From NCBI RefSeq assembly GCF_000759445.1, contig NZ_JRMB01000002.1, positions 372,001-436,000 on the forward strand: 64,000 bases of DNA, in the 5' to 3' direction. Below, piece by piece: positions 34,060 to 43,518 of the stretch. A model generated the notes under the pieces. It did no database searches, was not told where the DNA came from, and saw only the letters and a program-made list of their open reading frames with translations. Made by a program: the position numbers and the translations under genes. Source of the stretch: Pseudomonas lutea (lineage in GTDB: Bacteria > Pseudomonadota > Gammaproteobacteria > Pseudomonadales > Pseudomonadaceae). Each line of letters begins with the position of its first letter. Position 1 is the first letter of the stretch.

Positions 34060-34820
34060 TGGCTGACCGGGCCGCTTTGCGCAGCGTCCAGCGCCTGACG
34101 AATACGCTGAACGGCATCAATGGAGCTGGCGTTGTCGCCGTGCACACACAGCGTGTGAGGCTGGAGGCGCAGTTCGCTGCCATCGCTGGCGGTCAACGCT
34201 TCGCCCCGGGACAACGTCATGGCCTGGGCAATGATGACATCCGCGTCGTGGTGCACAGCGCCCGGCAGGTTACGCGAGACCAGACGGCCTGCGTTGTCAT
34301 AGGCGCGATCGGCAAATGCTTCAAACCACAGCGTCACCCCGAACTCATCAGCGATGGCTTGCGCTGCCGAGTTGTCGCGCATCGCCAGCAACATCAGTGG
34401 CAATTGCGGGTTGTAACGGGCAATGGCTTCGATGACGGCACGCAGCTGGGACGGGTTGGCCATCATGTCGTTGTACATCGCGCCGTGGGGTTTGACGTAG
34501 CTGACGTGGCTGCCCTGCGCTCGACATACCCCCTCAAGGGCGCCGATCTGGTAATGCAGCAGGTCTTGAATTTCCTGTGGGGAACAGGCCATCGAACGAC
34601 GGCCGAACCCTACAAGGTCGGGATAAGCCGGGTGGGCACCGATGGTGACGTTGTTGGCCAGCGCCAGTGCTACGGTTTTGCGCATGACGCTCGGGTCCCC
34701 GGCGTGGAAGCCGCAGGCGATGTTGGCGCAATCGATGTAAGGCATGACCTCGGCATCCAGACCCATGGTCCAGGCGCCGTAGCTTTCGCCGATATCACAA
34801 TTCAATAGCAGGCGGCTCAA
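34056..34820 (-). CDS. pxpA: 5-oxoprolinase subunit A
   Basis: 254 aa, LamB/YcsF family. [51 protein letters not shown] and [11 protein letters not shown] are the family's conserved blocks. First gene of the operon. Pyroglutamate forms spontaneously from glutamine and glutamate, so the enzyme is a housekeeping recycler in the cytoplasm. Confidence 0.95.
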   Translation of the reverse strand: MSRLLLNCDIGESYGAWTMGLDAEVMPYIDCANIACGFHAGDPSVMRKTVALALANNVTIGAHPAYPDLVGFGRRSMACSPQEIQDLLHYQIGALEGVCRAQGSHVSYVKPHGAMYNDMMANPSQLRAVIEAIARYNPQLPLMLLAMRDNSAAQAIADEFGVTLWFEAFADRAYDNAGRLVSRNLPGAVHHDADVIIAQAMTLSRGEALTASDGSELRLQPHTLCVHGDNASSIDAVQRIRQALDAAQSGPVSQ

Positions 34821-35159
34821 GGGCGTGACTCCTGTGCGAAAAAGCGGGGAAGCTCGAGTGTACGCGCGGGGTCGTCAGGTTGGCAGCGCGGGACACGGGG
34901 CTGTGCGTTGGGGGCATTCTTCGGCGGGAATGGCCGAAGCGTCCAACTAATAAAAGCGCGAGGGGAGGATAAGAAAAAGTGAACGGTACCCGGCCTCTCC
35001 GCTGACCGGGACTCCCCCTTCCCGGCTGAAGCCGGTCCCACTGGGTGTGTGGCGTGTCAGGAAGTCCGATGGGTACGCGTGGTCGTCAGTGGGACCGGCT
35101 TCAGCCGGGAAGGCGTCAGCGAGATCACTGCCCAATCAAGCGAGCGCCGGCCATCTGCT
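34821..35159. repeat. Intergenic region with an inverted REP pair
   Basis: Arms CTTCCCGGCTGAAGCCGGTC (35019-35038) and GGACCGGCTTCAGCCGGGAA (35092-35111) face each other. No gene is seen in the rest; it includes the pxpA promoter on the minus strand. Confidence 0.8.
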
Positions 35160-35684
35160 TCAACGCCATTCGCGGCTGACCGGGCGCACGTAATGGCGAC
35201 CGACAAACAGCCAGTCGATGAACACCACAACACTTTCGATCACCAGCGAGAACAACAAGGCGCCCAGCAGCCCCCAGCCGATGACTTCCGGAGACAGCAA
35301 CACCTGCCAGGTATAGCCATTCCAGGTTTCGTTGCGGATGGCGGTATCTGCGTCGGTCAACACATGCCAGGCGCGGGCATACCATGGGCCTTGCAGCGCG
35401 AGCCACTCACGGTCAAGGGCCTGATTACGAGTGAGCAGGTTATTTATATTGTCGGCGTCGGCACGAAATACCGGGTCTTCGCTGGTGCGGTAATGCTGGA
35501 TCAGCGCCTGCACATCGCCATTGAAGAACCGCAGCGCGGTCTCGTTATAGCCGCGCAGGCTTTGTTGCGCTTCGAGCATGTGCGCTTCGACACGCTTGCC
35601 GTAATCACTGATAAACCCCGGAACCTGCACACCTACCAGCAACCCCAGTGTGAACAGCACCAGTCGCACATAACTACGCAGCAT
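35160..35684 (-). CDS. DUF2937 family membrane protein
   Basis: 174 aa from the ATG preceded by GAGAGGGATCT. An N-terminal helix (VRLVLFTLGLLVGVQVPGF) and a C-terminal helix (GWGLLGALLFSLVIESVVVF) flank a predicted periplasmic coiled or helical domain. The length and layout match DUF2937. Function unknown. It starts 15 bases downstream of the amidotransferase stop on the same strand, so they may be cotranscribed. Confidence 0.78.
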   Translation of the reverse strand: MLRSYVRLVLFTLGLLVGVQVPGFISDYGKRVEAHMLEAQQSLRGYNETALRFFNGDVQALIQHYRTSEDPVFRADADNINNLLTRNQALDREWLALQGPWYARAWHVLTDADTAIRNETWNGYTWQVLLSPEVIGWGLLGALLFSLVIESVVVFIDWLFVGRHYVRPVSREWR

Positions 35685-35698
35685 AGATCCCTCTCGTG

Positions 35699-36472
35699 TC
35701 AGGCCGCGCCTTCGGCAACGCATTCGCCGCGGCGCCAAAGACTCCAGTGACCGGGCTCGTAGCGATTCCAGGTCTCGTTTTCGGTCAGTGGCTCGGTAGC
35801 AATCACCGTCACCACATCGTCAGGCGTGGTCTCTGCCTGGAAATCGACGATGACGTCGACGTCTTTCAAGCGAGCCGGCCCGAACGGTGCACGACGGGTG
35901 ATATGCACCAGCTTGGTTGAACAGTAGCAAAACAGCCAGTCGCCATCACTGAGCAGCGCATTGAAGACGCCTTTGCTGCGGTATTCGTTGCAGGCCTCGA
36001 CCAGCGTTTGCAGCAACTGCTCGATCTCGACCGGCTCGGGAAAGGCTTCGCGGACCCTGTTGAGCAGATCGCAGAACGCCGCTTCGCTGTCGGTATCACC
36101 CACCGGGCGGTAGAACGTCGCTGCGGGATGGAAGTCCGCGAGCTGACCGTTGTGGGCGAAACACCAGTTGCGCCCCCACAGCTCACGCACGAAAGGATGG
36201 GTATTGGACAGGCAGACCTTGCCGACGTTGGCCTGGCGGATGTGGCCGATGACCACTTCGCTTTTGATGGGGTAACGCTGTACCAGTTGCGCGACTTCCG
36301 ACTCGCTGCTCGCGGCGGGGTCCTGGAACAGGCGCAGACCGCGGCCTTCGTAGAAACCGATGCCCCAACCGTCGCGGTGCGGACCGGTACGACCGCCGCG
36401 CTGCATCAGCCCGGTGAAACTGAACACGATGTCGGTGGGTACGTTGGCGCTCATGCCCAGGAGTTCACACAT
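35699..36472 (-). CDS. Class II glutamine amidotransferase (YafJ-like)
   Basis: 257 aa. The start at 36472 puts the catalytic cysteine at position 2 (MCELLGMSANVPTDIVFSF), as required for the N-terminal nucleophile; the upstream in-frame ATG would bury it. HRDGWGIGFYEG, HIRQANVGK and THPFVRELWGRNWCFAHNGQ are the usual GATase_4 blocks. It would hydrolyse glutamine or a related gamma-glutamyl amide; no synthase domain is attached, so the acceptor is unknown. Confidence 0.88.
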   Translation of the reverse strand: MCELLGMSANVPTDIVFSFTGLMQRGGRTGPHRDGWGIGFYEGRGLRLFQDPAASSESEVAQLVQRYPIKSEVVIGHIRQANVGKVCLSNTHPFVRELWGRNWCFAHNGQLADFHPAATFYRPVGDTDSEAAFCDLLNRVREAFPEPVEIEQLLQTLVEACNEYRSKGVFNALLSDGDWLFCYCSTKLVHITRRAPFGPARLKDVDVIVDFQAETTPDDVVTVIATEPLTENETWNRYEPGHWSLWRRGECVAEGAA

Positions 36473-36523
36473 GCTCAAGCCTCGATGGGTTGAAACGCGC
36501 GCCTGCGAGCGGGTCGGTCAGGA

Positions 36524-37027
36524 TCACAGTTTGGGTTCGACGCGATAACGACCGCTGGCGGGCGCCTGAGCATCAGGCGCTGGCGGTTGACCGGCGAAGC
36601 GCCCTGCCGGTGGTTCTGCGTAGGGCTCGTCGTGCTCCTTATGCTCGGCTGCAGCCTGTGCGGCGGCCGCTTCGGCATGGGCGAGACGGGCTTTTTTCTT
36701 GCGCAGAAACGGCAGGCGGATCAAGGCAAAAACGAGGTAGAGGCCCAGCGCGACGGCGCCATAGGTGGCCAGGTCAAGCACGGCGCGCCAGACGTTGTTG
36801 CCGACCTTCAGCGCCAGGTCCAGCACGCTGATCGCCAGCGCCGGGGCGTATTGATCCCTGGCGGGATCAACAACCGTCGGGCAGAACAACAGCACCGCGC
36901 CGATCACCCGCAGCGGCTCGCGCAGGTAGCGCCACATCCAGCCGGTCAGCTTGAACCACACCCACAGACAGCCCAACGCGGCGAACGCGTAGAGGCCCCA
37001 GGCAATCAGATAGTCGTTGTCGGTCAT
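36524..37027 (-). CDS. Conserved inner-membrane protein of unknown function
   Basis: 167 aa from MTDNDYLIAWGLYAFAALGC. Three or four hydrophobic segments (residues about 5-22, 40-55, 75-105) are followed by a charged Ala/Pro-rich cytoplasmic tail (RKKKARLAHAEAAAAQAAAE). The last residues are RYRVEPKL. No family recognised. The amidotransferase gene starts 51 bases downstream on the same strand. Confidence 0.72.
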   Translation of the reverse strand: MTDNDYLIAWGLYAFAALGCLWVWFKLTGWMWRYLREPLRVIGAVLLFCPTVVDPARDQYAPALAISVLDLALKVGNNVWRAVLDLATYGAVALGLYLVFALIRLPFLRKKKARLAHAEAAAAQAAAEHKEHDEPYAEPPAGRFAGQPPAPDAQAPASGRYRVEPKL

Positions 37028-37179
37028 GACGTCCGTGGTAAGGCAGGTAAAGAGGCGCTTATGATAACGGCTTTTCACCAGCCCGGCTTCCCCGGCTTCA
37101 GTTATCGGTCTGCTGGCTGTGCAACGCCAGGCAGCGCGACCGGTCCCTTACAGATGAGCCCAACGTGAGAGAGCCCAGC

Positions 37180-39237
37180 ATGCCTTCCGCCCCTGACTTT
37201 TCCAGTGCCCCTATTGCCCGCAAGGCCGAGGGCAGCGATCCCTATGCATGGCTGCAAAACCGCGACACCGATGAAGTGCTCGATTACCTGAAGGCCGAAA
37301 ACGCCTGGCAGGAGCAGCAACTCGCCGATTTGCAGCCGTTGCGCGAGACCCTGTTTCAAGAGATCAAGGGCCGCATTCTCGAAACCGACCTGTCTCTGCC
37401 CTCCCCTTGGGGTCCGTATCTCTACTACACGCGCACCACCGAAGGCGACGAATACGCCCGTCACTATCGATGCCCGCGTCCGGCAGACGACGCCCTGACG
37501 ATCGACGAAAGCGCCGAAGAGTTGCTGCTTGATCCCAACGCGCTGGCGGGCGGCGGCTTCTTTTCCCTCGGCGCGTTCAGCATCAGTCCTGACCATCAGC
37601 GTCTGGCGTACAGCCTCGACACCAGCGGCGAGGAGGTTTATCAGCTGTTCGTCAAGGAGTTGAGCAACGGCGTGGTCAGCACGCTGCCGTTTGAAGATTG
37701 CGATGGCAGCATGACCTGGGCCAATGACAGCCAGACCCTGTTCTTTGGTGAACTGGACGACACGCATCGTCCGCACAAGCTTTATCGCCACACGCTGGGT
37801 GACACCGGCGCGCAGCTGATTTTCACCGAGCCCGATGGACGCTTCTTCCTGCACTGCTATCGCAGCAGCTCGGAGCGGCAACTGATTCTGGGGCTGGACA
37901 GTAAAACCACCAGCGAAGCCTGGGTGCTGGATGCTGACACACCCGACCAGGCTTTTGCGTGCATCGCGCCGCGCAGCGAGGGTCATGAGTACTCGGTAGA
38001 CCATGGCCTGATCGAAGGTCAATGGAGCTGGGTGATCCGCAGCAACCAGGACGGCATCAACTTCGCGCTCTATCACGCGCCCGAACAAGCCCATGGCATA
38101 CCCGAGCGTGGCGACTGGCAGAACCTGATTGCCCACAGCGAGACGGTCATGCTTGACGGCTTCAGCCTCAACGCCAAAGGCCTGACCCTCAGCCTGCGCG
38201 AGGGTGGGTTGCCGATCGTCGAGGTTCACCCGCAAGGTTTGCCGGCGTATCGCGTACAACTCCCGGATGCCGCCTACAACCTGTACGTCCAGGACACTCT
38301 TGAATTCGACAGCGACAGGATTCGCTTGCGCTATCAGTCACTGAATCGCCCGCCGCAAGTGTGGCAGTTGTCACTGGCCGCCGGGGATCAAGTCGTACTC
38401 AAGGAGACGCCGGTACTGGGCGTGTTTGATGCCAATGCCTACGTCAGCCAGCGGTTGTGGGCCACCGCGCCCGACGGTACGCAAGTGCCGATCAGCCTGG
38501 TGGTCAAACGTGAACTGGCCGGTCAGACCGTTCCACTTTACCTTTACGGTTACGGGGCGTATGGCGCGAGCCTGGACCCGTGGTTTTCTCATGCGCGTCT
38601 GAGCCTGCTTGATCGCGGTATCGCCTTTGCCATCGCACATGTGCGCGGGGGCGGTGAGCTGGGCGAGGCCTGGTACCGCGATGGCAAACAGGAGAACAAA
38701 CAGAACACGTTCAGCGACTTCATTGCCTGCGCAGAGCACCTGGTGGCGCAGAAGCTGACGACAGCCGAGCAATTAGTGATCAGTGGCGGCAGCGCCGGTG
38801 GTCTGTTGATCGGCGCCGTCGTGAACCAGCGTCCCGAGCTGTTCAAGGCGGCCATCGCCGAGGTGCCATTCGTCGACGTGCTGAATACGATGCTCGACCC
38901 CGAGTTGCCGCTGACCGTCACCGAGTATGACGAATGGGGCAATCCGCAGGAGCCGGAGGTCCATGCGCGGATCAAGGCTTACGCGCCCTACGAAAACGTC
39001 GCGCCGCAGGATTATCCCGCCATGCTGGTCATCGCTGGCTATAACGACAGCCGAGTGCAGTATTGGGAAGCCGCCAAATGGGTAGCGAAACTGCGCGACC
39101 TGAAAACCGACGATCATCCACTCCTGCTCAAGACCGAGCTGGGTGCAGGGCATGGTGGCATGAGCGGGCGTTACCAGGGATTGCGTGACGTGGCCCTTGA
39201 ATACGGATTTATCCTCAAAGTGCTGCAAATGGCCTGA
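37180..39237 (+). CDS. ptrB: Oligopeptidase B (prolyl oligopeptidase family S9A)
   Basis: 685 aa. The N-terminal beta-propeller (about 70-400) caps a C-terminal alpha/beta hydrolase domain. The nucleophile is in ISGGSAGGLLIGAV (GGSAGG). The aspartate lies in AGYNDSRVQYWEAAKW and the histidine in LGAGHGGMSGRYQ. The enzyme cleaves short peptides after basic residues in the cytoplasm. ATG at 37180 follows GAGAGCCC; GTG at 37165 is an alternative. A CCCCGG-CCGGGG hairpin near 39272 may be its terminator but lacks a T run. Confidence 0.93.
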   Translation: MPSAPDFSSAPIARKAEGSDPYAWLQNRDTDEVLDYLKAENAWQEQQLADLQPLRETLFQEIKGRILETDLSLPSPWGPYLYYTRTTEGDEYARHYRCPRPADDALTIDESAEELLLDPNALAGGGFFSLGAFSISPDHQRLAYSLDTSGEEVYQLFVKELSNGVVSTLPFEDCDGSMTWANDSQTLFFGELDDTHRPHKLYRHTLGDTGAQLIFTEPDGRFFLHCYRSSSERQLILGLDSKTTSEAWVLDADTPDQAFACIAPRSEGHEYSVDHGLIEGQWSWVIRSNQDGINFALYHAPEQAHGIPERGDWQNLIAHSETVMLDGFSLNAKGLTLSLREGGLPIVEVHPQGLPAYRVQLPDAAYNLYVQDTLEFDSDRIRLRYQSLNRPPQVWQLSLAAGDQVVLKETPVLGVFDANAYVSQRLWATAPDGTQVPISLVVKRELAGQTVPLYLYGYGAYGASLDPWFSHARLSLLDRGIAFAIAHVRGGGELGEAWYRDGKQENKQNTFSDFIACAEHLVAQKLTTAEQLVISGGSAGGLLIGAVVNQRPELFKAAIAEVPFVDVLNTMLDPELPLTVTEYDEWGNPQEPEVHARIKAYAPYENVAPQDYPAMLVIAGYNDSRVQYWEAAKWVAKLRDLKTDDHPLLLKTELGAGHGGMSGRYQGLRDVALEYGFILKVLQMA

Positions 39238-39350
39238 CAACACCTGCGCCTGCAGGCTGTCACATGAGAGGCCCCGGCACACACACCGGGGCACTTGGCG
39301 GCCGGCCAGCGCTTCAAGCAATTTTTCAACACACCCAACAAGAACTCGCC

Positions 39351-39818
39351 ATGTCTACATCACTGAACCACGAAATACGCGACATGCTGATGGACTGCGG
39401 TCTGTTTGTCGCCCTGACACCGGCTGAATTTGCTGCAGCGGCAGGCTATTTCAGCATCAGCAGCATTGAGAAGGGCGACGCGATCTTCAACGAAGGCGAC
39501 GCGGGCACCTTCATGTGCATCATTCACTCTGGCACGGTCTCGGTGCGCAAGCTCAACGGTGAGGGAATGGCTGTGGAGACTGCCATTCTGCGCAGCGGCC
39601 GGGCGTTTGGCGAGATGGCCGTGCTGGACGGAGAGCGCCGCTCGGCGACCTGCGTTGCCGCGTCTTCGTGCTACCTGCTGAACCTGGGCAAGGACTCTCT
39701 GGACAAGATGCTCAATGAAGCGCCGAAGGCAGCGGCCAAGATCATCCGCGCCATCGCCGTGGCGATGTCGAAACGGCTTCGCATGATGGATGGGCAAGTC
39801 GTGGCGCAGCAGGACTGA
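39351..39818 (+). CDS. Stand-alone cyclic nucleotide-binding domain protein
   Basis: 155 aa. Residues about 18-130 are a cNMP-binding beta-roll (FSISSIEKGDAIFNEGDAGT, then GRAFGEMAVLDGERRSATCV: the phosphate-binding cassette FGEMA...RRSAT). There is no HTH or enzymatic domain, only a C-terminal helix (AKIIRAIAVAMSKRLRMMDG). The FGE and RSA residues suggest that cyclic nucleotide binding is retained. It may be a regulatory subunit for a separate partner; the partner is not evident. Confidence 0.85.
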   Translation: MSTSLNHEIRDMLMDCGLFVALTPAEFAAAAGYFSISSIEKGDAIFNEGDAGTFMCIIHSGTVSVRKLNGEGMAVETAILRSGRAFGEMAVLDGERRSATCVAASSCYLLNLGKDSLDKMLNEAPKAAAKIIRAIAVAMSKRLRMMDGQVVAQQD

Positions 39819-39924
39819 ACAGGTTGCATTGACCTTCAGGACGGAACACACGGAGACAGTCGAATGTCTGCCCAGCCGGTTCGCCAGCAGGCCGGCTCTG
39901 CATGACGATGCTGTCAAACTTGGT

Positions 39925-40212
39925 TCAAGGATTGGGCTTGGTCGCCGGCTGCAGCCCCGGCAACGGCTCGTCTTCTTTCGGCGGGCCAGGTTGGGGAATC
40001 TTCGGCAATAACGGCGGGTTGCCTTGCCCGCCTGCGTGGGGAACGCCGGGCGGTGCGACTTGCGGATAGGGAGTCGGTGTTGCAGTGCCGGGAGAACCGG
40101 CGGACGCAGCAATCGGCTCCGGCGTATTCAGGACAGGCTGCAAGGTCTCGGCAAATGCCTGCGATGCGCCGAGCACCGTGATGAAAATCGTCAGTAGAAT
40201 GGAGCACTTCAT
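39925..40212 (-). CDS. Small exported proline-rich protein
   Basis: 95 aa. The N-terminus is a typical signal peptide (CSILLTIFITVLGASQAFAE). The mature 75 residues are rich in Pro, Gly and Ala (PPGVPHAGGQGNPPLLPKIP) without cysteines or a lipobox, so it should be periplasmic or secreted and unstructured. No homology recognised; ATG is preceded by GGGGAGGCCAACG. Confidence 0.6.
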   Translation of the reverse strand: MKCSILLTIFITVLGASQAFAETLQPVLNTPEPIAASAGSPGTATPTPYPQVAPPGVPHAGGQGNPPLLPKIPQPGPPKEDEPLPGLQPATKPNP

Positions 40213-40325
40213 CGTTGGCCTCCCCTGCCAATCTATCGCTTCCCGCTCAGGCTACTCCTGCGCAAGGCATTGCGCTCTGACAAATTGCGCTGCAGGCGGT
40301 TTGCCCCTTTTTGAACGAGTTATCC

Positions 40326-41012
40326 ATGAAACGTTTTGTTCTGCTCGACACCACTCCGATCCCAGATAACGGCGGCGCCTTGTGCCTGTTCGAGTACGGC
40401 GAAGATTTCGTGATCAAGATTCAGGGCGGTGACGGCGGCCAACTGATGAACACCCGCATGCATGGCTCTGAAGACGCGCTGGCTGAAATCCCCTGCAAGA
40501 AGGTGGCGTCGCGCACCCACCCGCGAGTGCTGATTGGCGGGCTTGGGATGGGTTTCACCCTGGCCTCGGCGCTCAAGCATCTGGGCAAGAACGGCGAAGT
40601 GGTGGTCGCCGAACTGGTGCCCGGCGTGGTCGAGTGGAATCGCGGGGCCCTGGGCGAAAAGTCGGGCAATCCGTTGCAGGACCCGCGCGCCAGAGTAGTG
40701 GTTCAAGACGTTGCCCAGGTACTCAAGGCCGAGCCTCAGGGCTTTGATGCGATCATGCTGGATGTCGATAACGGCCCGGAAGGCCTCACGCAGAAGTCCA
40801 ACAGCTGGTTGTATTCCGCCGGCGGACTTGCCGCCTGCGCCAGTGCCTTGCGGCCCAAGGGGGTGCTGGCGGTGTGGTCGGCCAGCGCTGACGCCGCCTT
40901 CAGCGACAAACTGCGCAAAGCGGGTTTCAAGGCCGAAGAGGTCAAGGTGTATGCCCACGGCAACAAGGGCACCCGCCACACCATCTGGATCGCCGAAAAA
41001 CTCAAGGGCTGA
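40326..41012 (+). CDS. Spermidine-synthase-like methyltransferase-fold protein
   Basis: 228 aa. The Rossmann-type motif I is VLIGGLGMGFTLASALKHLG, followed by VVVAELVPGVVEWNRG and FDAIMLDVDNGPEGL. Family members look like polyamine synthases but lack the N-terminal beta-barrel domain; many act on unknown substrates. An in-frame TTG lies five codons upstream, but ATG at 40326 is preferred. Confidence 0.8.
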   Translation: MKRFVLLDTTPIPDNGGALCLFEYGEDFVIKIQGGDGGQLMNTRMHGSEDALAEIPCKKVASRTHPRVLIGGLGMGFTLASALKHLGKNGEVVVAELVPGVVEWNRGALGEKSGNPLQDPRARVVVQDVAQVLKAEPQGFDAIMLDVDNGPEGLTQKSNSWLYSAGGLAACASALRPKGVLAVWSASADAAFSDKLRKAGFKAEEVKVYAHGNKGTRHTIWIAEKLKG

Positions 41013-41080
41013 TTTTACGGCGACACGCTAGACTGGCCGCAAAGCCTCCATTGCCAACAGAACATGAAACAGGTGACGCC

Positions 41081-41452
41081 ATGAGTTCGGCCAACACGCC
41101 AACCAATACCTCCAAGCTGGACCGCATCCTCGCCGACGCCCAGCGCGACCGCGAAATGGGCTATCGCGACAAGGCCCTGCGCATGTACCCGCATGTGTGC
41201 GGTCGCTGCGCTCGGGAATTCGCGGGCAAACGCCTGAGTGAGCTGACGGTTCACCACCGCGATCACAACCACGACAACAATCCCCAGGACGGTTCCAACT
41301 GGGAGCTGCTGTGCTTGTATTGCCACGACAACGAGCACTCGCGTTACACCGATCAGCAGTATTTTTCAGAAAGCTCCACGAGCAGCCCGAAAACCGCCAA
41401 GGCGACCCATAACCCCTTCGCCGCACTGGCGGGGTTGATGAAGAAGGACTAG
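41081..41452 (+). CDS. yajD: YajD family HNH nuclease
   Basis: 123 aa. The HNH core is readable: zinc-type CGRC at about 40-43, LTVHHRDHNHDNNPQDGSNW in the middle and LLCLYCHDNEHSRY at about 87-100. The family is conserved in gamma-proteobacteria; its cellular role is not established. ATG follows CAGGTGACGCC. 68 bases after the preceding gene. Confidence 0.88.
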   Translation: MSSANTPTNTSKLDRILADAQRDREMGYRDKALRMYPHVCGRCAREFAGKRLSELTVHHRDHNHDNNPQDGSNWELLCLYCHDNEHSRYTDQQYFSESSTSSPKTAKATHNPFAALAGLMKKD

Positions 41453-41527
41453 CAAGGCAGCTGCAAGTTTTAAGCTGCAAGCGGCAAGCAAGGGCAACGG
41501 CGGCGCTCATGAAGTTACCGATTGCCC

Positions 41528-41574
41528 GGCTTGTGGCTTGTGGCTTGTGGCTTGTGGCTTGTGGCTTGTGGCTT
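41528..41574. repeat. Heptanucleotide tandem repeat (GGCTTGT)
   Basis: Six perfect copies of GGCTTGT (41528-41569) plus a partial seventh (GGCTT). It lies 75 bases before the RNA methyltransferase start. A related AGCTGCAAGC-type low-complexity sequence precedes it at 41457-41490. Confidence 0.95.
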
Positions 41575-41648
41575 AAGGCTTGATGCTGAGGCTTGCCGCG
41601 GCTTCTTCGCCTATAATCCCGCGCTTTCTCTGATGAGCACCCTCCCCC

Positions 41649-42137
41649 GTGGCCAACAAACGCTATGCCTGCATCGGCTTGTTCAATCCCAAATCCCCGG
41701 AAAACGTTGGTTCGGTGATGCGCGCAGCAGGCTGCTATGGCGTCGCGTCGGTGTTTTACACCGGCAAGCGCTACGAGCGTGCGCGTGATTTTGTGACCGA
41801 CACCAAGAAAATCCATCAGGACATCCCGCTGATCGGCATCGATGACCTGAGGAAAATCATTCCGCTGGGCTGTGTGCCGGTGGCCGTGGAGTTGGTGGAC
41901 GGCGCGCGTGCGCTTCCCGAATACACCCACCCGGACCGCGCTATTTACATTTTTGGCCCGGAAGACGGCTCGCTCGATAAGGAAATCCGCGATTGGTGCG
42001 AGGACGTGGTGTACATCCCCACCACGGGGTGCATGAACCTGGCCGCGACGGTCAACGTCGTGCTCTACGACCGCATGGCGAAGGGCAACAACACCCGCTC
42101 CGGCCCCCAGTTCGGCAGGGAAACCGATCGCACTTGA
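41649..42137 (+). CDS. SpoU/TrmH-family RNA methyltransferase
   Basis: 162 aa starting at GTG. SPOUT motifs: FNPKSPENVGSVMRAAGCYG near the start, IYIFGPEDGSL (motif 2) and VYIPTTGCMNLAATVNVVLY (motif 3, knot and SAM site). These enzymes 2'-O-methylate tRNA or rRNA. The short length without an N-terminal extension resembles TrmL, but conserved TrmL identity cannot be confirmed by eye. Confidence 0.85.
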   Translation: MANKRYACIGLFNPKSPENVGSVMRAAGCYGVASVFYTGKRYERARDFVTDTKKIHQDIPLIGIDDLRKIIPLGCVPVAVELVDGARALPEYTHPDRAIYIFGPEDGSLDKEIRDWCEDVVYIPTTGCMNLAATVNVVLYDRMAKGNNTRSGPQFGRETDRT

Positions 42138-42223
42138 TCCATGCGCGAAGACGAAACGCATTGAACAGTTTGCGCTTGTGACAGTCAGCTTTAAGGACCC
42201 TATCCCTTCACGGAGAACACACC

Positions 42224-42595
42224 ATGAGCGACACCCCGATCGTTGAACGCATCGAACGACCTTTGCACGACTACCCGGAGCAGAACGTACAGGGCTGGGA
42301 GCGCATTGGCTCGCTGGCGGGTGGTGTATTGATGATGGGCAAAGGCCTGCGCCGCGGCGGCATCTTCGGTCTGGTTCAGCTGGCCATTGGCGGCGCCGTA
42401 TTGGCTCGCGGCATTACCGGCCACTGCTCGGCCAAGGCACTGGTTGACAAAAGCCGCAGTGAAATGGACGTTGCCCGCTCGCGCATCGAGCAGGCCGGCG
42501 CTGAGCTGAGCAAGTTGAAAACCAAAGCCGAAGTTGCCGTCGAAGACGCTGTCGACACCGGTGTTGACGCGTTGAAAGGCCCGAAAGGCGTCTGA
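42224..42595 (+). CDS. DUF2892-type small membrane protein
   Basis: 123 aa. Residues 25-66 hold two hydrophobic helices (IGSLAGGVLMMGKGL, FGLVQLAIGGAVLARGI) typical of DUF2892 (YgaP inner-membrane part). A helical, charged tail follows (ARSRIEQAGAELSKLKTKAE), likely coiled coil. Strong CACGGAGAACACACC before ATG. Function unknown, possibly stress related. Confidence 0.75.
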   Translation: MSDTPIVERIERPLHDYPEQNVQGWERIGSLAGGVLMMGKGLRRGGIFGLVQLAIGGAVLARGITGHCSAKALVDKSRSEMDVARSRIEQAGAELSKLKTKAEVAVEDAVDTGVDALKGPKGV

Positions 42596-42770
42596 TTGAT
42601 GTGGCCGCGCCGGCTGCCTCTTCTCCAGAGGCACCGGCGCAATGCCTGTCTGCGGCGGCCAGCAACGGCTTGGCCTGCTGAAGGCGAGATGCGCGCCTCA
42701 TGATTTCCCCGACTACTGTCGATCCCGCAGCAGGTTTCGCGGAAGCAGACTTACTCTCGAAGCATGGGCT

Positions 42771-43220
42771 TCATCCCGCGCGAAAAATCAGATGGTCCTC
42801 CCAGTCGTCCTCGGGCACGGTACCTTCGGCGAGCATGCGTCCGGATTGCGAGATGCGCTGCTTGTGCACTTGTTCCCGGTCTCCGCAGACCAGATGGTGC
42901 CAGAGCGGAAGGTCTTTGCCCTCGCTCACCAGGCGGTAACCGCAGGTCGGTGGAAGCCACTTGAATTCATCCGCCTGACCCGGCGTGAGCTGGATGCAGT
43001 CCGGGACCTGCGCCCGACGGTTGGGGTAGTCGGTGCAGGCGCAGGTGTTGAGGTCCAGCAGCTTGCAGGCGATGCGCGTGTAATAGACGCTGCCGTCGTC
43101 CTCGTCTTCGAGCTTTTGCAGGCAGCACAGACCGCAGCCGTCACACAGCGACTCCCACTCGACTGCGTCGAGCTGCGCGAGGGTTTTGCGTATCCAGAAG
43201 GGTTCTACTTTGGCGGCCAT
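42771..43220 (-). CDS. ycgN: YcgN family cysteine cluster protein
   Basis: 149 aa (UPF0260). Cysteine clusters [12 protein letters not shown] (about 26-37) and [14 protein letters not shown] (about 52-65), then CGYRLV and CGDREQVH, fit a metal- or Fe-S-binding protein. Function unknown. It lies near rnd and ycgL as in other pseudomonads. Confidence 0.9.
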   Translation of the reverse strand: MAAKVEPFWIRKTLAQLDAVEWESLCDGCGLCCLQKLEDEDDGSVYYTRIACKLLDLNTCACTDYPNRRAQVPDCIQLTPGQADEFKWLPPTCGYRLVSEGKDLPLWHHLVCGDREQVHKQRISQSGRMLAEGTVPEDDWEDHLIFRAG

Positions 43221-43518
43221 GGTTCTCGCGCAACAACGCTCGGGCGGTAAAGGGCCGCCAGTCTAGAGCCACGCAGCGGTTGGGCCAAGCATTGGCGACT
43301 GCCGGTCGATGACCCGTTTCGCCCATGCCCGGCTGATAAGCAACGCAGCGGGGTTGTCAGCCCCCGCGCGGCGCAGTAGCTTTAGGCCCACGCAGGCGAA
43401 TCAACCATCGTCCGCGCTTTCGAAAGCCCTCTCATGATGCCTGCCGGCCACGGCCCATCTGAATGATCTCGTTGCAATTTCTACCCGGGCAGCGTGCTTC
43501 CCTATCAGGATCAACTTC

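Noticed and set aside
41528..41574. Possible CRISPR or coding repeat
   Set aside because: A 7-bp simple repeat; the frames across it have no start site and give only a Leu/Val/Ala/Cys/Gly repeat.
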